Shown here in pieces: positions 1 to 6,257 of a stretch of DNA of 11,098 nt (position 1 is its first letter; each line of letters opens with the position of its first letter). Below the pieces are notes generated by a model. It did no database searches. It worked only from the letters and a program-made list of their open reading frames with translations, and was not told the DNA's origin. The stretch lies in assembly GCA_031273145.1 (NCBI GenBank), contig JAISSL010000097.1, positions 1 through 11,098 of the forward strand, given 5' to 3'. The position numbers and the translations under genes were made by a program. Source of the DNA: Zoogloeaceae bacterium. GTDB lineage: Bacteria; Pseudomonadota; Gammaproteobacteria; Burkholderiales; Rhodocyclaceae.

Positions 1-37
1 CTGCCGCTTGAGCGCAAGGCTAACACAAGACAAACTG

Positions 38-59
38 GGCGCACAAGTTCAGATGCGCC
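38..59 (-). terminator. Possible weak terminator hairpin after the SUKH gene
   Basis: A perfect 6-bp inverted repeat (GGCGCA, 10-nt loop, TGCGCC) starts 2 nt beyond the stop codon of the SUKH gene on the minus strand. The downstream tail is only moderately T-rich (CAGTTTGTCTTG), so it is a weak candidate for a Rho-independent terminator ending the minus-strand transcript. Confidence 0.3.
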
Positions 60-61
60 TG

Positions 62-670
62 TCAGTACATCCATTTGTCCACCACGGCATCGCCAAGATG
101 CTGGCGCAGCAGGGTCTTATCGTTACTCTGGTGGAGATCCAACAGGCAAATGAACGCCAGCGCGTCAAAAAGGCCACCGACATCGGCAAACATTTGCGTA
201 AACCAGGGCGGAGTGTCGTGATCGCAGTACCAGACTTCGCCGGTCTGCCGGTGGAAACACCACATGTTGTTAGTCCCCCCGAAAGCTACCAGCTCGTTCA
301 CCAGTGCCCACTGTTGTTCGGCATCGGGTTCATCTTCAAGGATGTCAGAAACACCGGGGAAGTAATCTTTTAGGGGGGCGATGCAGTCATACCCCACCAC
401 GGGCGTCACGCTGGCCAGCCAATCGTCGCCAAATCCCAACATGCCACTCCGCGCATGATAAGCCCGCAGGAGCGGAGGCAGGGAGCAACCCAGACGTTGT
501 TCGAGCGCATCCAATTCCGCGTGGCTCGCCGGGCGTACAGGGTATTTCCAGAATTCGGCATAGGCTTTGGCGCAGGCAAGCCACCATTCCAGCCGCGCTT
601 CATTATCGGAAAAGGTCGGCCAGACGAGCGGCGGTGTTTCGTTTGCCATTGTCGTGTTGTCGAGATTCAT
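62..670 (-). CDS. SMI1/KNR4 (SUKH-like) family protein, probable immunity protein
   Basis: This 202-aa protein has the SUKH pattern. An N-terminal segment (residues 56-72, LEQRLGCSLPPLLRAYH) matches the family signature in which a helix ends in LP-P followed by an aromatic residue. The core GG-N-MWCFHRQTGEVWY-DHD (131-152) is the strand-turn-strand part common in bacterial SUKH proteins. There is no signal peptide or membrane segment, so it is probably cytosolic. Bacterial SUKH proteins are known mainly as immunity proteins that neutralise nuclease or deaminase toxins of contact-dependent and polymorphic systems; some have no known partner. The start at 670 has a good ribosome-binding site (GGAGG, 5 nt before ATG); a second Met at residue 8 is possible but lacks this. 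It lies 33 nt after the 125-aa gene on the same strand and probably shares its transcript. No toxin gene is visible, so the immunity role is inference. The family call is fairly sure. Confidence 0.75.
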   Translation of the reverse strand: MNLDNTTMANETPPLVWPTFSDNEARLEWWLACAKAYAEFWKYPVRPASHAELDALEQRLGCSLPPLLRAYHARSGMLGFGDDWLASVTPVVGYDCIAPLKDYFPGVSDILEDEPDAEQQWALVNELVAFGGTNNMWCFHRQTGEVWYCDHDTPPWFTQMFADVGGLFDALAFICLLDLHQSNDKTLLRQHLGDAVVDKWMY

Positions 671-703
671 GAAGCCTCCAGAAAAGTGGTCGGAAAGACC
701 GGA

Positions 704-1081
704 TTAGTATGCGACCGGATAGAGCGTTACTTTATCAGATGGTGTAAAAAAATATACAAAATTCAAAGAGTTATCCGGTGGAACCGATGCCTCCAGCAAA
801 AGTACGCCACCATCCAGGGACAAAGTCAGAACACCGTCCTCTTCATAGGAGAGTACGTTTGCCACGAATTCAAGCGTGGTGTCGCGCAGCCCTAATTTCT
901 GGTGGTTTTCTCTTGACGGATGAATGTTTTTCCCCCATTCAAATCGGTCGTCTATATCCAGTTCGACCTCGTATTCCTCCCCGACTTCTGGACATGTACC
1001 ATACCAGTTGGCTGCACCAGTACCAATCCTGGATTCAAATGTGACGAGGCGATGGTCTTTTTCTTTGATGGTGATGTTCAT
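704..1081 (-). CDS. Hypothetical beta-rich 125-aa protein in the SUKH-containing cassette
   Basis: I do not recognise the family. The 125-aa product is acidic and reads as mostly beta strands: alternating segments such as EEYEVELDIDD (35-45) and GVLTLSLDGGVLLLEASV (83-100), and an aromatic C-terminus (FVYFF at 108-112). It has a WGKNIHPS segment (49-56), no signal peptide and no membrane segment. I chose the ATG at 1081 because GAGG stands 9 nt upstream and because the start then lies 1 nt after the stop of the preceding small ORF, a spacing that suggests translational coupling. A longer reading frame from 1162 exists, but it overlaps that small ORF and its extra residues look like out-of-frame Arg-rich translation. 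Size, acidity and the neighbouring SUKH gene suggest an immunity or accessory protein; this is context only. Confidence 0.7.
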   Translation of the reverse strand: MNITIKEKDHRLVTFESRIGTGAANWYGTCPEVGEEYEVELDIDDRFEWGKNIHPSRENHQKLGLRDTTLEFVANVLSYEEDGVLTLSLDGGVLLLEASVPPDNSLNFVYFFTPSDKVTLYPVAY

Positions 1082-1082
1082 C

Positions 1083-1211
1083 TTATTTCGCCTCTGCGCC
1101 CTCTGCACGACGACGCCAGAAGTTCGCCAACGCCTGGTCAATGCTCTCTCGGTGGAACTCATCTACCTCGCGTATAAAATCCAGATAGGCAATGATCGCT
1201 GCCGCCCACAT
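1083..1211 (-). CDS. Small 42-aa ORF between clpX and the 125-aa gene (gene or 3' remnant)
   Basis: A 42-codon ORF starts 9 nt after the clpX stop and ends TAA, 1 nt before the ATG of the 125-aa gene. The peptide has the composition of a real helical protein: a segment AAIIAYLDFIREVDEFH (4-20), then an amphipathic stretch with FWRRRAEGAEAK at the C-terminus. It is in the same frame as clpX, separated only by the clpX TGA and three or four codons. No clear Shine-Dalgarno sequence precedes its ATG, so it may be translated by coupling to clpX termination. It could also be the surviving 3' end of a larger gene whose 5' part was lost when the accessory cassette joined clpX. Spacing on both sides argues that it is or was coding. 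The function is unknown. Confidence 0.45.
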   Translation of the reverse strand: MWAAAIIAYLDFIREVDEFHRESIDQALANFWRRRAEGAEAK

Positions 1212-1220
1212 CCGCAAGAC

Positions 1221-2498
1221 TCAATTGCCGCCGGAGACTTTTTGCTGGTCGGCGTAAATCAGGAGAGGCGGGGCGTCGCTGGTGATGTTTTTCTCATCCA
1301 GCACAACCGTTTCCACATTTTCCATGCTGGGCAGGTCGAACATGGTATCGAGCAGGACATCTTCCAGAATGGAGCGCAAACCGCGCGCCCCGGTCTTGCG
1401 ATCCATCGCCTTGCGGGCAATGGCGGACAACGCCGCCGGACGCACGTCCAGCGTCACATCTTCCAGCGCAAACAGTTTTTGATACTGTTTGACCAGGGCA
1501 TTCTTCGGGGCGGCCAGAATTTCCACCAGAGCCGCTTCATCCAGATCGTGCAGGGCGGCCACAACCGGCAAACGCCCGATCAATTCTGGAATCAGGCCAA
1601 AGCGAATCAGGTCGTCCGGCTCTACGTCGCGCATGATTGCGCCCGCGCCCAGGCGCTCTTCCTTGCTCTTCACCAGCGCGTTGAAGCCGATGCCGCTTTT
1701 TTCGGAACGTTCCTGAATAATCTTTTCCAGCCCGTCGAAGGCGCCCCCGCAAATGAACAGGATGTTGGTCGTGTTGATCTGGAGAAAATCCTGATTGGGA
1801 TGCTTGCGCCCGCCCTGCGGCGGAACCGAGGCGGTCGTCCCCTCAATCAGTTTCAGCAGCGCCTGCTGCACGCCTTCGCCGGAGACATCGCGGGTAATCG
1901 AAGGGTTTTCCGAGCGGCGCGAAATCTTGTCAATTTCGTCAATGTAGACGATGCCATGCTCCGCCTTCGCCACGTCGTAATTGCACGTTTGCAGGAGTTT
2001 CTGGATGATGTTTTCCACGTCTTCGCCCACGTAGCCTGCTTCGGTGAGCGTGGTAGCATCCGCCAGCACGAACGGCACATCCAGCTTCTTCGCCAGCGTT
2101 TGCGCGAGCAGCGTCTTGCCGGAACCTGTAGGGCCAATGAGGAGAATGTTGCTTTTTGAAAGTTCCACGTCCTCGCCCTTGCCCGGCTTGCCCCGACAAT
2201 ACAGGCGCTTGAAATGGTTATGCACCGCCACCGCCAGAATGCGCTTGGCTTCCCGCTGACCGATGACATAATCGTCCAGATGGGCGGCAATTTCCCTGGG
2301 CGTTGGCAGTTCTTCCATGCTGGCCTGGGCGGCATCTCCCGGCACATCGTTGTGCACGAGTTCATTGCACAGCTTGACGCACTCATCACAGATGAACACC
2401 GAAGGGCCGGCAATGAGCTTTTTTACCTCATGCCGACTCTTGCTGCAAAACGAGCAATACAGCAATTTTCCGTTCCCGTCGTCTTTGTGGTTCGCCAT
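1221..2498 (-). CDS. clpX: ATP-dependent Clp protease ATP-binding subunit ClpX
   Basis: ClpX is the hexameric AAA+ unfoldase that recognises tagged substrates and feeds them to ClpP in the cytosol. The 425-aa length is that of the E. coli protein. The N-terminal zinc-binding domain has four Cys at 15, 18, 37 and 40. The AAA+ module shows Walker A GPTGSGKT (122-129), the pore-loop GYVG (155-158), Walker B IVYIDEID with D187/E188, the RKH loop (231-233) and the sensor-2 GARGLRS segment near 373-379. All key residues are present, so it should be active. The start at 2498 has GGAG 8-9 nt upstream. It follows clpP by 29 nt in the usual tig-clpP-clpX order. Downstream one would expect lon in many related genomes; here a short accessory cassette follows in the same direction instead. 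Confidence 0.98.
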   Translation of the reverse strand: MANHKDDGNGKLLYCSFCSKSRHEVKKLIAGPSVFICDECVKLCNELVHNDVPGDAAQASMEELPTPREIAAHLDDYVIGQREAKRILAVAVHNHFKRLYCRGKPGKGEDVELSKSNILLIGPTGSGKTLLAQTLAKKLDVPFVLADATTLTEAGYVGEDVENIIQKLLQTCNYDVAKAEHGIVYIDEIDKISRRSENPSITRDVSGEGVQQALLKLIEGTTASVPPQGGRKHPNQDFLQINTTNILFICGGAFDGLEKIIQERSEKSGIGFNALVKSKEERLGAGAIMRDVEPDDLIRFGLIPELIGRLPVVAALHDLDEAALVEILAAPKNALVKQYQKLFALEDVTLDVRPAALSAIARKAMDRKTGARGLRSILEDVLLDTMFDLPSMENVETVVLDEKNITSDAPPLLIYADQQKVSGGN

Positions 2499-2527
2499 TT
2501 TATTTCTCCGTTAAAAACGCGCTTCGC

Positions 2528-3169
2528 TCACTTCGCCTCGGGACGCCGCGCAAACACCTGATCCACCAGGCCATACTCCGCCGCTTCGGCTGCGGAAAGG
2601 AAGTTATCCCGATCCGTATCCTTTTCGATGCGCTCAATCGGCTGCCCGGTATGCTCGGACATGATGCGGTTCAGCTTTTCACGAATCGAAAGAATTTCCT
2701 TCGCGTGGATGGCAATATCGGAAGCCTGCCCCTGAAAGCCGCCAAGCGGCTGATGAATCATCATCCGCGAATTGGGCAGGGCAAAGCGTTTGCCCTTTGC
2801 GCCCGCGCAGAGCAGCATCGCCCCCATCGAGGCGGCCTGCCCCATGCAGAGGGTCGAGACATCCGGCTTGATGAACTGCATGGTGTCGTAGATGGAAAGC
2901 CCCGCCGTCACCGAGCCGCCCGGCGAATTGATGTACAGGGCAATATCCTTGTCGGGATTTTCCGCTTCCAGAAACAGAAGCTGCGCCACGACCAGATTGG
3001 CGATGTCGTCCGTCACCTGTCCGACCAGAAAGACAATGCGCTCTTTCAAGAGCCTGGAATAAATGTCATAGGCGCGCTCGCCGCGCCCGCTCTGTTCCAC
3101 CACCATCGGCACGAGGCCAATCGCCCTGGGGGATGAATCCGCTACATCCAGAAAATCGTTTCGCATCAT
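2528..3169 (-). CDS. clpP: ATP-dependent Clp protease proteolytic subunit ClpP
   Basis: ClpP is the serine protease that forms the double-heptamer chamber working with ClpX in the cytosol. The 213-aa product carries the full catalytic triad: Ser114 in [10 protein letters not shown], His139 in MIHQPLGG, and Asp188 in DTDRDNF, by alignment with E. coli Ser111/His136/Asp185. The SPGGSV turn (82-87) forming the oxyanion-side loop is intact. An N-terminal propeptide of about 15-20 residues is typical for the family and is present. Two ATG codons stand in tandem at the start, preceded by AAGGAACCC; the upstream one is chosen, though the second is equally possible. It lies 35 nt after tig and 29 nt before clpX, consistent with a single operon. 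Confidence 0.98.
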   Translation of the reverse strand: MMRNDFLDVADSSPRAIGLVPMVVEQSGRGERAYDIYSRLLKERIVFLVGQVTDDIANLVVAQLLFLEAENPDKDIALYINSPGGSVTAGLSIYDTMQFIKPDVSTLCMGQAASMGAMLLCAGAKGKRFALPNSRMMIHQPLGGFQGQASDIAIHAKEILSIREKLNRIMSEHTGQPIERIEKDTDRDNFLSAAEAAEYGLVDQVFARRPEAK

Positions 3170-3204
3170 GGGTTCCTTTTATGTTCCTTTTCGTTGGGGG
3201 CGCG

Positions 3205-4515
3205 TCAGTCCACCGGAGGGGTCATCAGCGTATCAAAGGCAATGGGCTGTTCCGTGACGGTAACGCGGGCAAGCACCCAGTCCACCACGTTCTTTTCCAC
3301 CGCCAGCGCCTCCACATCGGCAAGCCGGTGCGGATCGGCGTAATACCACTGCACCACTTCCTGCGGCTTTTCGTAGGTCTGCGCGGCTTCCTCAACCAAT
3401 GCCCGGATTTGTTCCTTGTTGGCGTTGATTTTTTCCTGCTTCACGATTTCCGCAAAAATCAGCCCCAGCGCCACCCGGCGTCTGGCCTGTCCCGCAAACC
3501 AGGCCGGCTGAACCGGAAAATCCTTGTCCTTCATGCCGCGCGCCGCCAAATCCTGCTTCGCAGACTGCATCATCCGCTCGACTTCCTGCTCAATCAACAC
3601 ATTCGGAACGGAAATGGGATTGGCAGCCAGCAAGGCATCCATCACCTGCGTCTGAACGCGGGCTTCAAGGCGTTTTTTCACTTCGCGTTTCAGGTTGCCT
3701 TCAATTTCGGTACGCATTTTGGTCAAGTCCCCATCCGCAACGCCCAGGGCGCGCGCAAAATCGGCATCCACATCCGGCAGGGAAGGCGCCATGACCTGCC
3801 GGACTTTCACCTCGAAACTCACGGGCTGCCCCGCAAAATCCTTGGCAAAATAATCTTCGGGAAAGGTCATCTCGAAGGTCTTTTCTTCGCCGGCCTTCAT
3901 CCCTTCAACGGCGTTCTCGAAGGCGGGCAACATCATGCCCTGCCCAAGGACGAACGGATATTCGCTGGCCTGCCCGCCCTGGAACGGCTCGCCATTCTTC
4001 TTGCCCAGAAAATCAATGACGACCCGGTCTTCCTTTGCGGCCGGACGCTCGGCAGGCGCATAGCGAACCCGCTGCTTGCGGAAAATCTCGATTGCCCGGT
4101 CGACTTCGGCAACCCCTACTTCCAGCACAGGCCGCTCGACTTTCGCGCCCGACAAGTCGCCCAGGGTAAATTCGGGATAGACCTCGAACACAGCGGAATA
4201 CGCCAGACGGGCTTCGCTGTTCGCTTCTGCCTTTTCCTCAATGCGGGGGAAGCCAACGACATTGAGCTTCTGCGCCGTCACCGCCTCATGGAAGGCATTT
4301 CGCAACGCTTCGGAAAGCGTTTCATGGCGCGCGCCCTCGCCATACTGTTGTCGCAGTACAGATAGCGGCGCCTTGCCGGGACGAAACCCGTGCACCTTCG
4401 CGTTACGCCCCATGCGCTTGATGCGCTCATCGGTTGCGCGTTCCAGTTCGGCGCGGTCAATGAAAAGTTCCAGACTGCGTTCCAGAGGGTTCTGGGTTGA
4501 AGCGGTGTTTTCCAT
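3205..4515 (-). CDS. tig: Trigger factor, ribosome-associated chaperone and peptidyl-prolyl isomerase
   Basis: Trigger factor binds at the ribosomal exit tunnel through L23 and shields and folds nascent chains. The 436-aa length is normal. The N-terminal ribosome-binding domain has the signature loop GFRPGKAP (43-50), with Phe44 and Arg45 at the same positions as the E. coli FRK motif; Pro replaces the Lys. The FKBP-type isomerase domain spans about 160-242 (DFLGKKNGEPFQGG, FVLGQGMMLPAFENAVEGM). The remaining C-terminal part is the helical arm-forming chaperone domain. AAGGA lies 8 nt before ATG. It is the first gene of tig-clpP-clpX and is divergent from tRNA-Leu, with a 145-nt shared upstream region containing a TATACT element and a long dyad. 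Confidence 0.97.
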   Translation of the reverse strand: MENTASTQNPLERSLELFIDRAELERATDERIKRMGRNAKVHGFRPGKAPLSVLRQQYGEGARHETLSEALRNAFHEAVTAQKLNVVGFPRIEEKAEANSEARLAYSAVFEVYPEFTLGDLSGAKVERPVLEVGVAEVDRAIEIFRKQRVRYAPAERPAAKEDRVVIDFLGKKNGEPFQGGQASEYPFVLGQGMMLPAFENAVEGMKAGEEKTFEMTFPEDYFAKDFAGQPVSFEVKVRQVMAPSLPDVDADFARALGVADGDLTKMRTEIEGNLKREVKKRLEARVQTQVMDALLAANPISVPNVLIEQEVERMMQSAKQDLAARGMKDKDFPVQPAWFAGQARRRVALGLIFAEIVKQEKINANKEQIRALVEEAAQTYEKPQEVVQWYYADPHRLADVEALAVEKNVVDWVLARVTVTEQPIAFDTLMTPPVD

Positions 4516-4572
4516 GAAAAATCCTTAAAAGACGGTATTGAGGAATCCCCCGCCTGAAGGCGAAAGTGACTC

Positions 4573-4606
4573 AAACGGCGGAGTATACTGCCCGTAAGCG
4601 CCGTTT
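4573..4606. promoter_or_regulatory. Dyad with central AGTATACT between tig and tRNA-Leu
   Basis: A perfect 8-bp inverted repeat (AAACGGCG at 4573-4580, CGCCGTTT at 4599-4606) encloses 18 nt that contain the palindrome AGTATACT (4582-4589). Read on the minus strand, TATACT is a reasonable -10 for tig, with TTGTCA 20 nt upstream (long spacing). TTGACA on the plus strand occurs at 4607-4612. The arrangement suits an operator or a bidirectional promoter. No regulator can be named from the sequence. Confidence 0.4.
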
Positions 4607-4644
4607 TTGACAAGCGAAGGATGAAACAAAGCATGAAACAAGGG

Positions 4645-4650
4645 TAAAAT
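4645..4650 (+). promoter_or_regulatory. Putative -10 element of tRNA-Leu
   Basis: TAAAAT stands 10 nt before the tRNA start and is followed by a GC-rich stretch (GGCGGC), like the discriminator of stringently controlled stable-RNA promoters. There is no good -35 hexamer at the proper distance; TTGACA at 4607 is too far away. The call rests on position and the -10 match only. Confidence 0.3.
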
Positions 4651-4660
4651 GGCGGCTTTT

Positions 4661-4745
4661 GCGCGGGTGGCGGAATTGGTAGACGCACTGGATTTAGGTT
4701 CCAGCGCCGCAAGGTGTGCGAGTTCGAGTCTCGCCCCGCGCACCA
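4661..4745 (+). tRNA. tRNA-Leu (anticodon UAG)
   Basis: An 85-nt class II tRNA. The acceptor stem pairs GCGCGGG (4661-4667) with CCCGCGC (4735-4741), followed by discriminator A and an encoded CCA. The anticodon stem is CTGGA/TCCAG with loop TTTAGGT, giving anticodon UAG at 4695-4697. The long variable arm (GCGCCGCAAGGTGTGC region) and the GTTCGAGTC T-loop are typical for leucine tRNA. It reads CUN leucine codons. It is transcribed away from tig and followed by its own terminator. Confidence 0.96.
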
Positions 4746-4754
4746 TGACGGGAA

Positions 4755-4784
4755 CGCCCGAACCTCCCTTGTGCGGGCGCTTTT
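4755..4784 (+). terminator. Rho-independent terminator of tRNA-Leu
   Basis: A 6-bp GC stem (CGCCCG at 4755-4760 with CGGGCG at 4774-4779) with a 13-nt loop is followed by CTTTTCC. It begins 10 nt after the tRNA CCA end, the right place to end the tRNA transcript. The stem is short, but its position is convincing. Confidence 0.65.
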
Positions 4785-4862
4785 CCTGCCAAGAGGCCAG
4801 AATTGGTGCATGATGGCGAAAGCATTTTTTCCGTCTCTTTTTTACCACTGGAACGCCCCCCG

Positions 4863-4955
4863 ATGAACCGCAAAAAATACTGGGTTTTCGCTTCCCTGGC
4901 GACATTCATCAGCCTGCCGCTTTTGTTGAGCAACATTTTTATGGTGGCGCTATGA
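4863..4955 (+). CDS. Possible 30-aa hydrophobic peptide or orphan signal sequence
   Basis: This ORF encodes 30 residues with a basic start (MNRKKYW) followed by an uninterrupted hydrophobic stretch, like a signal peptide or single membrane helix. Its ATG overlaps the stop of an even smaller 17-codon ORF (4813-4866), and its own stop overlaps the ATG at 4952 in an ATGA arrangement. No good ribosome-binding site is seen. It may be a real small membrane peptide, the detached N-terminal signal of the degraded substrate-binding protein that follows, or chance. The chained ATGA junctions are the main argument for a coding past. Confidence 0.25.
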   Translation: MNRKKYWVFASLATFISLPLLLSNIFMVAL

Positions 4956-5110
4956 ATGGAAGTTATCCTTTTACGGACGAAATTTGCATCGTCACCGTCC
5001 GTCCGCTTTTTTGAAAACGCGCAAAACTGCGCGACTGGTTTTTAAGCGACGAAGGGCAACAATTCATCGCAAAAGCGGGCTATGTGCCGCTCAAGCGCGA
5101 TGCCCGCTGA
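4952..5110 (+). pseudogene. C-terminal remnant of a PstS-like phosphate/substrate-binding protein
   Basis: One frame from 4952 to the TGA at 5108-5110 reads NGSYPFTDEICIVTVRPLF, an in-frame TGA at 5012-5014, then KRAKLRDWFLSDEGQQFIAK and AGYVPLKRDAR. This matches the end of PstS-type periplasmic binding proteins, where a SYP-x-T/R-x-x-Y/I-V-T strand is followed by a linker, a helix with SDEGQ and the terminal AGYVPL. The stop falls exactly in the variable linker, so the gene is interrupted by a nonsense codon, and about the first 200 residues of a normal protein are missing. It lies between tRNA-Leu and the AT-rich unit, and points to loss of an earlier gene at this site. The family assignment comes from motif recognition only and was not searched. 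Confidence 0.6.
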
Positions 5111-5145
5111 GGCCGCATGGTCTCTGGCGAAACCGCCGAAAAAAC

Positions 5146-5174
5146 TTGACAAGCATCAAGAATAATGTCATTAT
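5146..5174 (+). promoter_or_regulatory. Sigma-70-type promoter of the XAC2610-like unit
   Basis: A perfect -35 TTGACA (5146-5151) and a -10 CATTAT (5169-5174, 5 of 6 to consensus) are separated by 17 nt, the optimal spacing. The start point would be near 5181, about 50 nt before the GTG start at 5232. This is the best promoter match I found in the window and suggests strong or tightly repressed expression. Confidence 0.65.
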
Positions 5175-5180
5175 CACGTT

Positions 5181-5196
5181 ACATGCTTACGCATGT
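5181..5196 (+). promoter_or_regulatory. Inverted repeat at the predicted transcription start
   Basis: ACATGC (5181-5186), a 4-nt spacer TTAC, and GCATGT (5191-5196) form a perfect 6-bp dyad 6 nt downstream of the -10 hexamer. It could be an operator blocking initiation or a hairpin at the 5' end of the mRNA. No regulator gene is in the window. Confidence 0.4.
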
Positions 5197-5231
5197 AGCG
5201 AACAAAGCCCCACTTTTTAAAGGATGAAATC

Positions 5232-6230
5232 GTGAAAAAGACCGCCATCGTCTTAGGCATTTTTTTACTGAGCGTATTCAGTTGCAAACTGAACGCGCAG
5301 GCCACTTTTACGGTAGATAATTTTTCCGATGAATATTTCGGGAAAATACATCTCGATAGCAAAGGGTTTGAGGAGTACAGCAACTTTGTTAGCAGCAATG
5401 TAGGTTGGGTTGCCATTTTTGATAAAAAAACGAACCGGCAACTTATCAGGGTGGACGCATCCGGTTTGCATGTATCTTTACACAAAGGCAAGGCGCTTGC
5501 CAACATAGAGGAATTGCCCTACGGCGAACAGAGCATAATTAAGTACGCCGACTACAATTTTGACGGAAAAAAGGATTTTGCCCTGATGGACGGAAGAGAC
5601 GGATGTTATGGCGGGTCTTCTTTCCAAATCTATCTTGCCACGGATAATGGATTTGAATTTAGCAGCGAATTTTCGTATCTTACAAAAGGAAATTGTTACG
5701 TGTCTGTGGATCATGCCAATAAACAGATTCATACGGGTACAAAAGGCAGTTGCTGTTGGCATTTGGACGAGACATATGTAGTGGAAAACAATCTCCCTGT
5801 CCTCATAAAAAGCGTGGAGAGCGACAGCCGAAATAGTTCTACGATGTATGTGGAAAGAAGTTTCGTCAATGGCAAAATAGCGGTTACAAAGATTTCTTTT
5901 GATGATGAAGACGATGTTTTTTATTCTTTTGAGTTTTCCAATAAGAAAAAAATGAGGTTACTGGGCAAGGGCGGTAATCTGCTTTATATATTTACCGACA
6001 AGGACGGCACGGTAGAGCTGCTCACTCGTGATGATGCCAAATTTCGGTACTCGAAAAAGGAGAATGTCTTGCGGTTTGAAAATGGTAAGACCACTTACGC
6101 CATCACTGCGGATGGCATCATTGTAACGACTCCGGGCAAAAAATTCGACATGAAAGCCGTACCCGCCACCCGGAAAGGTTCTCTGGCGCATATCCTCGAA
6201 AATAAATTCTGGAATGTGTCAATCGAATAA
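5232..6230 (+). CDS. Exported XAC2610-like protein, possible periplasmic inhibitor or immunity protein
   Basis: This 332-aa protein starts with a signal sequence (MKKTAIVLGIFLLSVFSC, then KLNAQA): either Sec cleavage after Ala22, or lipidation at Cys18, although VFSC is a poor lipobox. The middle has the hallmarks of the XAC2610-related family: a calcium-site-like loop D107-x-N109-x-D111-G-x-x-D115, then GCYGGSSFQIY (124-134) and a GSCCWH motif (172-177). XAC2610 of Xanthomonas citri is known as a periplasmic inhibitor of a type IV-secreted peptidoglycan hydrolase. About 100 extra C-terminal residues (232-332) are beta-rich and I do not recognise them. The start is GTG at 5232, served by AAAGG with suitable spacing; the nearer ATG at 5224 opens only three codons (MKS, stop) and that stop overlaps the GTG. 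Base use is AT-rich compared with yidC or tig, suggesting transfer. Family call good; immunity role inferred. Confidence 0.7.
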   Translation: MKKTAIVLGIFLLSVFSCKLNAQATFTVDNFSDEYFGKIHLDSKGFEEYSNFVSSNVGWVAIFDKKTNRQLIRVDASGLHVSLHKGKALANIEELPYGEQSIIKYADYNFDGKKDFALMDGRDGCYGGSSFQIYLATDNGFEFSSEFSYLTKGNCYVSVDHANKQIHTGTKGSCCWHLDETYVVENNLPVLIKSVESDSRNSSTMYVERSFVNGKIAVTKISFDDEDDVFYSFEFSNKKKMRLLGKGGNLLYIFTDKDGTVELLTRDDAKFRYSKKENVLRFENGKTTYAITADGIIVTTPGKKFDMKAVPATRKGSLAHILENKFWNVSIE

Positions 6231-6257
6231 ATCATTCAGGACAACAGGAGAAAAAAC

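Noticed and set aside
1082..1162. 27-residue N-terminal extension of the 125-aa protein
   Set aside because: It overlaps the 42-codon ORF in another frame, is Arg-rich, and the internal ATG at 1081 has the better ribosome-binding site and spacing.
924..2159. 411-codon open frame on the plus strand opposite clpX
   Set aside because: It is antisense to a fully convincing clpX; its His/Arg/Gln-rich composition is typical of the mirror frame of a GC-rich gene.
3133..4365. 410-codon open frame on the plus strand opposite tig
   Set aside because: Antisense to an intact trigger factor gene with all motifs; the translation has no recognisable domain and skewed composition.
4536..4565. Hairpin CGCCTGAAGGCG in the tig leader as a riboswitch or thermometer
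   Set aside because: The stem is too short and isolated to support a structured regulatory RNA.
4621..4641. Direct repeat ATGAAACAA with 12-nt period before tRNA-Leu
   Set aside because: Only two short copies in an A-rich leader; no evidence that it is more than chance.
4278..4905. Minus-strand frames crossing tRNA-Leu (177 and 126 codons)
   Set aside because: They run through the tRNA and into tig out of frame; the sequence resembles the spurious tRNA-derived proteins often misannotated in databases.
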